7,228 bases of DNA, taken from assembly GCA_031289935.1 (NCBI GenBank), contig JAITON010000038.1, positions 1-7,228 of the forward strand, in the 5' to 3' direction. This DNA is from Treponema sp. (GTDB taxonomy: Bacteria > Spirochaetota > Spirochaetia > Treponematales > Breznakiellaceae). Position 1 is the first letter of the stretch, and every line of letters begins with the position of its first letter. Under the pieces are notes generated by a model. It had not been told where the DNA came from. It worked only from the letters and a program-made list of their open reading frames with translations, and made no database searches. This document shows positions 4,310 to 7,228 of the stretch, piece after piece. The position numbers were made by a program, and so were the translations under genes.

Positions 4310-5404
4310 CTATGCGGCATCTGCCGCAAGGCGCGTTATTTCCTCCCACTGGGCGTCCATGGACCGCATCAGCGCGATCTGGGTACGGCAGCGGTCGAGG
4401 TTGTGCTCCGGCCGGGCGATGTGGTAGTAATGGTCCCCCTCAAGGTAGTCGGTAAGGAAACGCAGGCCCATGATCTGGGCGAAGCTCCGCCCCGATTCAG
4501 GGATAAGCCGTTTTTCGGCCTCCGTAAGAAAGCCCGCAGACTCGGAGAGGTAGCCCGATATAAGGGCGCGGAAATAGGCGGGCTCGAACACGACCCGTGA
4601 AAGCTCCCGCTCGTCCTCGGCGGCCCGGTTACAGACCGTGCGGATGAGGTCCCCCGTATCGAAGAGGGCCGAGCCGGGCATCACCGTGTCCAGGTCCACA
4701 ATAGCCAGGGCCTCTCCGGTCTTTTTGTCCAGGAGCAGGTTGTTCATCTTCGCGTCGTTATGGCAGATCCGTTCGGGGATTTTCCCCGACCTGAGGGCGC
4801 GGATAAGGACGGCCCCCCGTTCGGCGTTAGCTTCCATATAGTCGATCTCTGCCCCCAGGGAGGCGGCCCGGTGGAAGGCGTCTTTGTCCAGGGCCTCGCG
4901 GAACCGCTGGTAGCGCCTTTCCATGTGGTGGAAGTCCGGTATCGTTTCGTGGAGCCGGGGCCCCCCCAGGCCCACAAGCTGCTTCTGAAACCGGCCCGCG
5001 CCGGCCCCCAGAAAGGCGGCCTCTTCGGGGGTCTCCGTTACCTCGCGGCTGTAGGCGCCCTCGATAAAGAGATAACTCCGCCAAAAGCCGCCTTCGCCGT
5101 CGATAACAAAGGGCCGTCCGTTCCGGGCAGCGACGACGGAGAGCACTTGCCGGCTTATATCCCGGGAACCACTGGCGGCCAGCCCTGCGGCAATATGGCT
5201 CGTTACCCGGAGAATGTTCTCCATCACCGCTTCGGGATGCCTAAAGACCTGCGTATTAATCCGCTGGTGCAGATAGCGCAGCCGCGTACCTGCCTGCCTC
5301 CAGCTTGAGCGGAAGGTGCTGTTGATGTGCCCGCCCCCGAAGGGTCCGGCCTCTTCAAAGTCCCCGTAAATGGCGAATTGGGAAAGTAGATCCTGCATGA
5401 TCAT
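4310..5404 (-). CDS. APH-fold sugar kinase, N-acetylhexosamine 1-kinase (NahK)-like
   Basis: A 364-residue cytoplasmic kinase of the aminoglycoside phosphotransferase fold. Residues 22-31 (FGGGHINSTF) form the nucleotide loop. The stretch at 44-69 (YLHQRIN..VF..P..VMENI..VT) is characteristic of the NahK/mucin-desulfatase-like group. The catalytic loop is HNDAKMNN (His215, Asp217, Asn222) and the metal-binding motif is VDLDTVMPG (Asp237, Asp239), followed by FDTGDLIR. Characterised relatives phosphorylate GlcNAc/GalNAc at C1 in the lacto-N-biose pathway; that exact substrate is inferred. The length fits the family. The ATG at 5404 has a GGGGG site 8 bases upstream; a second in-frame ATG at 5398 is poorer. 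It heads a pair with the UPF0158-GNAT gene. No lacto-N-biose phosphorylase or epimerase is visible nearby. Confidence 0.9.
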   Translation of the reverse strand: MIMQDLLSQFAIYGDFEEAGPFGGGHINSTFRSSWRQAGTRLRYLHQRINTQVFRHPEAVMENILRVTSHIAAGLAASGSRDISRQVLSVVAARNGRPFVIDGEGGFWRSYLFIEGAYSREVTETPEEAAFLGAGAGRFQKQLVGLGGPRLHETIPDFHHMERRYQRFREALDKDAFHRAASLGAEIDYMEANAERGAVLIRALRSGKIPERICHNDAKMNNLLLDKKTGEALAIVDLDTVMPGSALFDTGDLIRTVCNRAAEDERELSRVVFEPAYFRALISGYLSESAGFLTEAEKRLIPESGRSFAQIMGLRFLTDYLEGDHYYHIARPEHNLDRCRTQIALMRSMDAQWEEITRLAADAA

Positions 5405-5405
5405 G

Positions 5406-5434
5406 ATTATAGCCCCCAGGCCAGCTTTAGGGAA
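5406..5434 (-). promoter_or_regulatory. Candidate promoter of the kinase gene
   Basis: A perfect TATAAT (5411-5406) lies one base before the ATG at 5404. At 17-bp spacing the -35 position reads TTCCCT (5434-5429), a weak match. A second box, TATAGT (5439-5434), would leave a normal leader containing the GGGGG ribosome-binding site but lacks a -35. Which is used is undecided. Confidence 0.35.
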
Positions 5435-5543
5435 CTATAACAAGGGCCAAGACTGGCAGAGCGGATGATTTCTTGCAACGGTCGTGGGTCGTTTCGCGTC
5501 TGAGACCGGAATGGACCATCATAGGGAGATTGAACGGTATAGT

Positions 5544-5735
5544 TTAGGGCAAACCTTTATATTCACGGAGCAACTTGACGGCATCCCCTGGATAGAAGGC
5601 AACGTATCCCTGAATACCCACCGGCGCGGCCTTTTCCATCGGAGACACGCGGTATTGATTTGGAGGTAGGCCGGTAAGTTCCTTGAACACCCGGTAAAAC
5701 GACGCGTCACTCTTAAAACCGCTTTCGGCTGCAAT
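5544..5735 (-). pseudogene. C-terminal fragment of an AraC-family regulator
   Basis: Reading the minus strand from 5735 to the TAA at 5546-5544 gives 63 residues that open IAAESGFKSDASFYRVFKEL and continue TGLPPNQYR. This is the second helix-turn-helix of AraC/XylS regulators with its usual closing segment. It is followed by a 34-residue tail without recognisable features. The frame meets a TAG four codons upstream, and the first helix-turn-helix and any sensor domain are missing. Homology breaks at 5735-5738. It differs in sequence from the intact AraC gene at 5938-6666, so it is not simply that gene's lost end. It is most likely the remnant of a separate regulator cut by a rearrangement. 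Confidence 0.75.
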
Positions 5736-5736
5736 G

Positions 5737-5829
5737 TATGACGACTACTACAATTCCAGCGCCGCGTATCAGGCATACTTCAAGCAGCGCCGTAATCCCT
5801 ACCGGCAACTGCGCGGCGAGAACCGGTAG
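5737..5829 (+). pseudogene. 3' end of an unidentified + strand gene (fragment)
   Basis: Thirty residues rich in Tyr, Gln and Arg (YDDYYNSSAAYQAYFKQRRN, then PYRQLRGENR) end at TAG 5827-5829. The composition is that of real coding sequence and lies exactly where the AraC fragment stops. Upstream of the junction the frame has no matching continuation. No family is recognised. A stray ATG at 5734 could start a 31-residue peptide, but no ribosome-binding site supports it. Confidence 0.35.
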
Positions 5830-5838
5830 CGTGGCATA

Positions 5839-5937
5839 ATGGCCGAATACTGGGGGCGACATTCGCGCCAGAGCTGGTGGATCGTATCCGGCGGCCCCAA
5901 CAAATCCATCCAGTGCCGGTCCCTGATACAGGAAGCC
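5839..5937 (+). pseudogene. 5' part of a second unidentified + strand gene (fragment)
   Basis: From ATG 5839, nine bases after the previous stop, the frame reads MAEYWGRHSRQSWWIVSGGP and continues NKSIQCRSLIQEA, up to the end of the AraC gene on the other strand. The frame stays open to 6138, but past about 5937 it only mirrors the AraC coding sequence. The tight stop-to-start spacing suggests two consecutive genes of one foreign operon, perhaps phage, of which only the junction survives. This is inference; no domain is recognised. Confidence 0.35.
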
Positions 5938-6666
5938 TTATCGTTGCTGCTTAAAATTTCCTTGTTTTATAAAACGGCGGGGGCTCAGGCCATAGACCTT
6001 TTTGAATTCCCTGATAAAGTGGGAACTGTCGCAGTAGCCGAGGGCTTCGGCGATTTGGATGATGGAATTACTCGGCAGGGTCAGGAGTTCAATGGCGATC
6101 TTCATCTTTCGTTGCCGAATATACGAAGATGGCTCTAGGCCGGTCTCATTCTTGAAGAGGGTTGCCATATACTGGGGATTCAGGCTGACCGAGGCGGCTA
6201 CTTCCGAGACCCGGCAGGGTTCCTGAATGTGGTGCAGTATGTAGCGGATGGCCCGGACTACCGGCGAGGAATAGTTTGGGTGGCTGGCGATGGCCCGCAC
6301 CAGTTCCGCATAATGTTGGGACAATTCCTGTAAAAGCCTTTGTAACTGCCGTTCATTTTGCTGCTTTTCCACCTCGTTGATGTAATAGTCGCTGAGGGAA
6401 AAACTTTCTTCCACATCCAGACCGTTTTCGATGGCGGACCGGCTGATCACGGCGATAAAACAGATCAGGCTGTTTTTTAAGGCCCGCTGGCGATCCGGCG
6501 CCAGGACATCCGCGTAGGTGGCAATATCCAGATCGTCCAGGAGTATGAGTTCCTTGTTGCCCTCAAAAAAGGCGGTCAACTTTTCCTTATCCAAAAAATA
6601 AGAATGATGGTGAAAACCGCTGAGGAATGTCTCGTGGACAAATTTTTTCGCATCCCATTTTGCCAT
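5938..6666 (-). CDS. AraC-family transcriptional regulator
   Basis: A 242-residue DNA-binding regulator. Residues 1-125 form a sensor-like domain with a segment (RALKNSLICFIAVISRSAIE, then NGL...FSLSDYYINEVE) recurring in AraC proteins linked to carbohydrate genes. Residues about 136-235 are the AraC C-terminal domain: first HTH VSEVAASVSLNPQYMATLFK (153-172), then IIQIAEALGYCDSSHFIREF (202-221) and the closing GLSPRRFI. I chose the ATG at 6666 (TAGGT upstream at good distance); a TTG at 6681 would add five residues. It is divergent from the sugar symporter with a palindrome-rich gap, so it probably controls that gene and possibly its own. The ligand is unknown. GC content is visibly lower than in the 1400-5400 genes. 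Confidence 0.92.
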   Translation of the reverse strand: MAKWDAKKFVHETFLSGFHHHSYFLDKEKLTAFFEGNKELILLDDLDIATYADVLAPDRQRALKNSLICFIAVISRSAIENGLDVEESFSLSDYYINEVEKQQNERQLQRLLQELSQHYAELVRAIASHPNYSSPVVRAIRYILHHIQEPCRVSEVAASVSLNPQYMATLFKNETGLEPSSYIRQRKMKIAIELLTLPSNSIIQIAEALGYCDSSHFIREFKKVYGLSPRRFIKQGNFKQQR

Positions 6667-6694
6667 AAAATTACCTAACAAAGATCCAATAATT

Positions 6695-6718
6695 CAAACG
6701 TTTGTACCATTATGGTAC
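6695..6718. promoter_or_regulatory. Palindromic operator candidates between AraC gene and symporter gene
   Basis: Two palindromes share one base: CAAACGTTTG (6695-6704, perfect) and GTACCAT-T-ATGGTAC (6704-6718, perfect 7-bp arms). They lie about 30 bases upstream of the AraC start and 74 upstream of the symporter start, suited to a regulator binding a shared promoter region. AraC proteins often prefer direct repeats, so a LacI/GntR-type factor is also possible. No convincing -35/-10 pair was seen. Confidence 0.45.
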
Positions 6719-6791
6719 TTTAGGGGAGCATAAGATGCAAGTGATTTTAGTGAAAAAACGCAGACTGCGGGCTTGCGTATCAGGAGGGTCT

Positions 6792-7228
6792 ATGAAAAAT
6801 ACGGTACATTACTCAACTACTCGAGGGGAGCGGATCTCCTACGGCTTGTTTTTCTTTGGGGGAATCCTGGGGTACTACCTAATCGCCAGTTTCTTTCAGC
6901 TTTATCTTACCAATATTGGGATACCGGCGGCGGCGGTGGGGCTGATTTTTATTGGGGCCAAGGTATGGGATGCGGTGAACGACCCCATATTCGGGGTGAT
7001 AGTGGATAAGGCCCATTTTAAGAAGGGAAAATTTTTACCCTGGCTCCGAGTCGCGGTAATTACCACCCCCATTGCAACGATGCTCATGTTTCTTATTCCT
7101 ACGGGGGTTTCCCTACAGATCAAGATCATCTGGGCCACCCTGGCCTATATTCTTTGGGACGCAAGCTCCACCCTCTACGATGTTCCCGCCAATGCCCTGG
7201 TAACTTCCATGACGGAAAATTTACAGGA
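6792..7228 (+). CDS. GPH-family sugar:cation symporter (MelB-like), N-terminal part; runs off the window
   Basis: An inner-membrane transporter of the glycoside-pentoside-hexuronide:cation symporter family (MFS_2), open at the 3' edge after 145 codons of roughly 450. Four hydrophobic helices are visible, at about 17-38, 47-71, 86-103 and 110-130. The diagnostic AKVWDAVNDPIFG motif in helix 2 carries Asp60 and Asp64, matching the MelB cation-site aspartates Asp55 and Asp59. A basic loop (HFKKGKFLPWLR) follows, then DASSTLYDVPANAL. The sugar cannot be told from this part. The ATG at 6792 has a perfect AGGAGG (6782-6787). An in-frame ATG at 6735 with an AGGGGAG site would add a basic 19-residue extension, less typical of the family. 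The gene is divergent from the AraC regulator, its probable controller. Confidence 0.9.
   Translation, partial: MKNTVHYSTTRGERISYGLFFFGGILGYYLIASFFQLYLTNIGIPAAAVGLIFIGAKVWDAVNDPIFGVIVDKAHFKKGKFLPWLRVAVITTPIATMLMFLIPTGVSLQIKIIWATLAYILWDASSTLYDVPANALVTSMTENLQ

Noticed and set aside
4305..4322. Hairpin over the kinase stop codon (AGATGC/GCATCT) as a terminator
   Set aside because: Only six base pairs, no U-tract, and the next gene follows within 32 bases in the same direction.
3384..4427. 347-codon open frame on the + strand
   Set aside because: It is the antisense of the UPF0158-GNAT gene and the end of the kinase gene. The GC-rich codons of the real genes keep the opposite strand open. The product is Pro/Leu/Gly-rich with no recognisable domain, while the minus-strand product has two clear domains.
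4760..5308. 182-codon open frame on the + strand
   Set aside because: Lies wholly opposite the kinase gene, which shows full catalytic motifs; the + strand product has no family features.
5419..5518. Short minus-strand frame (about 30 codons, starting MMVHSG) in the gap before the kinase
   Set aside because: No ribosome-binding site, no coding-like composition and no recognised family; treated as intergenic.
1..7228. CRISPR array or toxin-antitoxin/defence cassette
   Set aside because: No regularly spaced repeats with unique spacers were seen. No Cas, toxin, nuclease or restriction motifs are present; the only NTPase-like motif belongs to the terminase-like remnant.

Overview
The window looks like part of a moderately GC-rich bacterial chromosome. 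The gene set (a stand-alone DbpA RNA-binding-domain protein, a UPF0158-GNAT protein, a NahK-like kinase) and the mixture of T-rich phage/IS debris with GC-rich core genes remind me of termite-gut Treponema (T. primitia / T. azotonutricia type). That assignment is inference from recalled family distribution and was not searched.

Layout, left to right. (1) 1-1020 is accessory debris on the + strand. It holds the 3' part of an insertion-sequence transposase with a DD(35)E integrase core, interrupted by one in-frame TAA. A pair of imperfect direct repeats marks the likely right end of the element. A T-rich remnant with a terminase-like Walker A motif follows. (2) 1021-1322 is an intact stable-RNA unit: a strong sigma70-type promoter, a leader hairpin, tRNA-Ser(CGA), an A/T hairpin spacer and tRNA-Ser(GGA). 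A 45-bp patch with three copies of one octamer follows. (3) 1401-3399 is a minus-strand three-gene operon with its own good promoter. It encodes a DbpA-domain RNA-binding protein, then a YcbL/glyoxalase-II-like metallo-beta-lactamase-fold hydrolase, then a rhomboid protease; the genes overlap at both junctions. (4) 3396-5404 is a second minus-strand pair: a NahK-like sugar 1-kinase followed by a UPF0158-GNAT fusion protein. (5) 5405-5937 is a scar region. After about 140 bp (5405-5543) with no supported gene comes a beheaded AraC C-terminus on the minus strand, joined to + strand coding fragments of unknown origin. (6) 5938-7228 is a divergent pair: an AraC-type regulator (-) and the first 145 codons of a GPH/MelB-type sugar:cation symporter (+), which runs off the window. 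A palindromic operator candidate lies between them.

How the genes work together: the AraC/symporter pair looks like a self-contained glycoside uptake module. The NahK-like kinase could act on an amino-sugar or hexose made inside the cell, but nothing here ties it to that transporter. The DbpA-MBL-rhomboid genes are co-transcribed without an obvious shared pathway. I found no convincing new defence or mobile system. The most unusual items are the UPF0158-GNAT fusion, the IS and phage remnants packed against the tRNA-Ser promoter, the chimeric scar at 5735-5938, and the repeat patch after the second tRNA.
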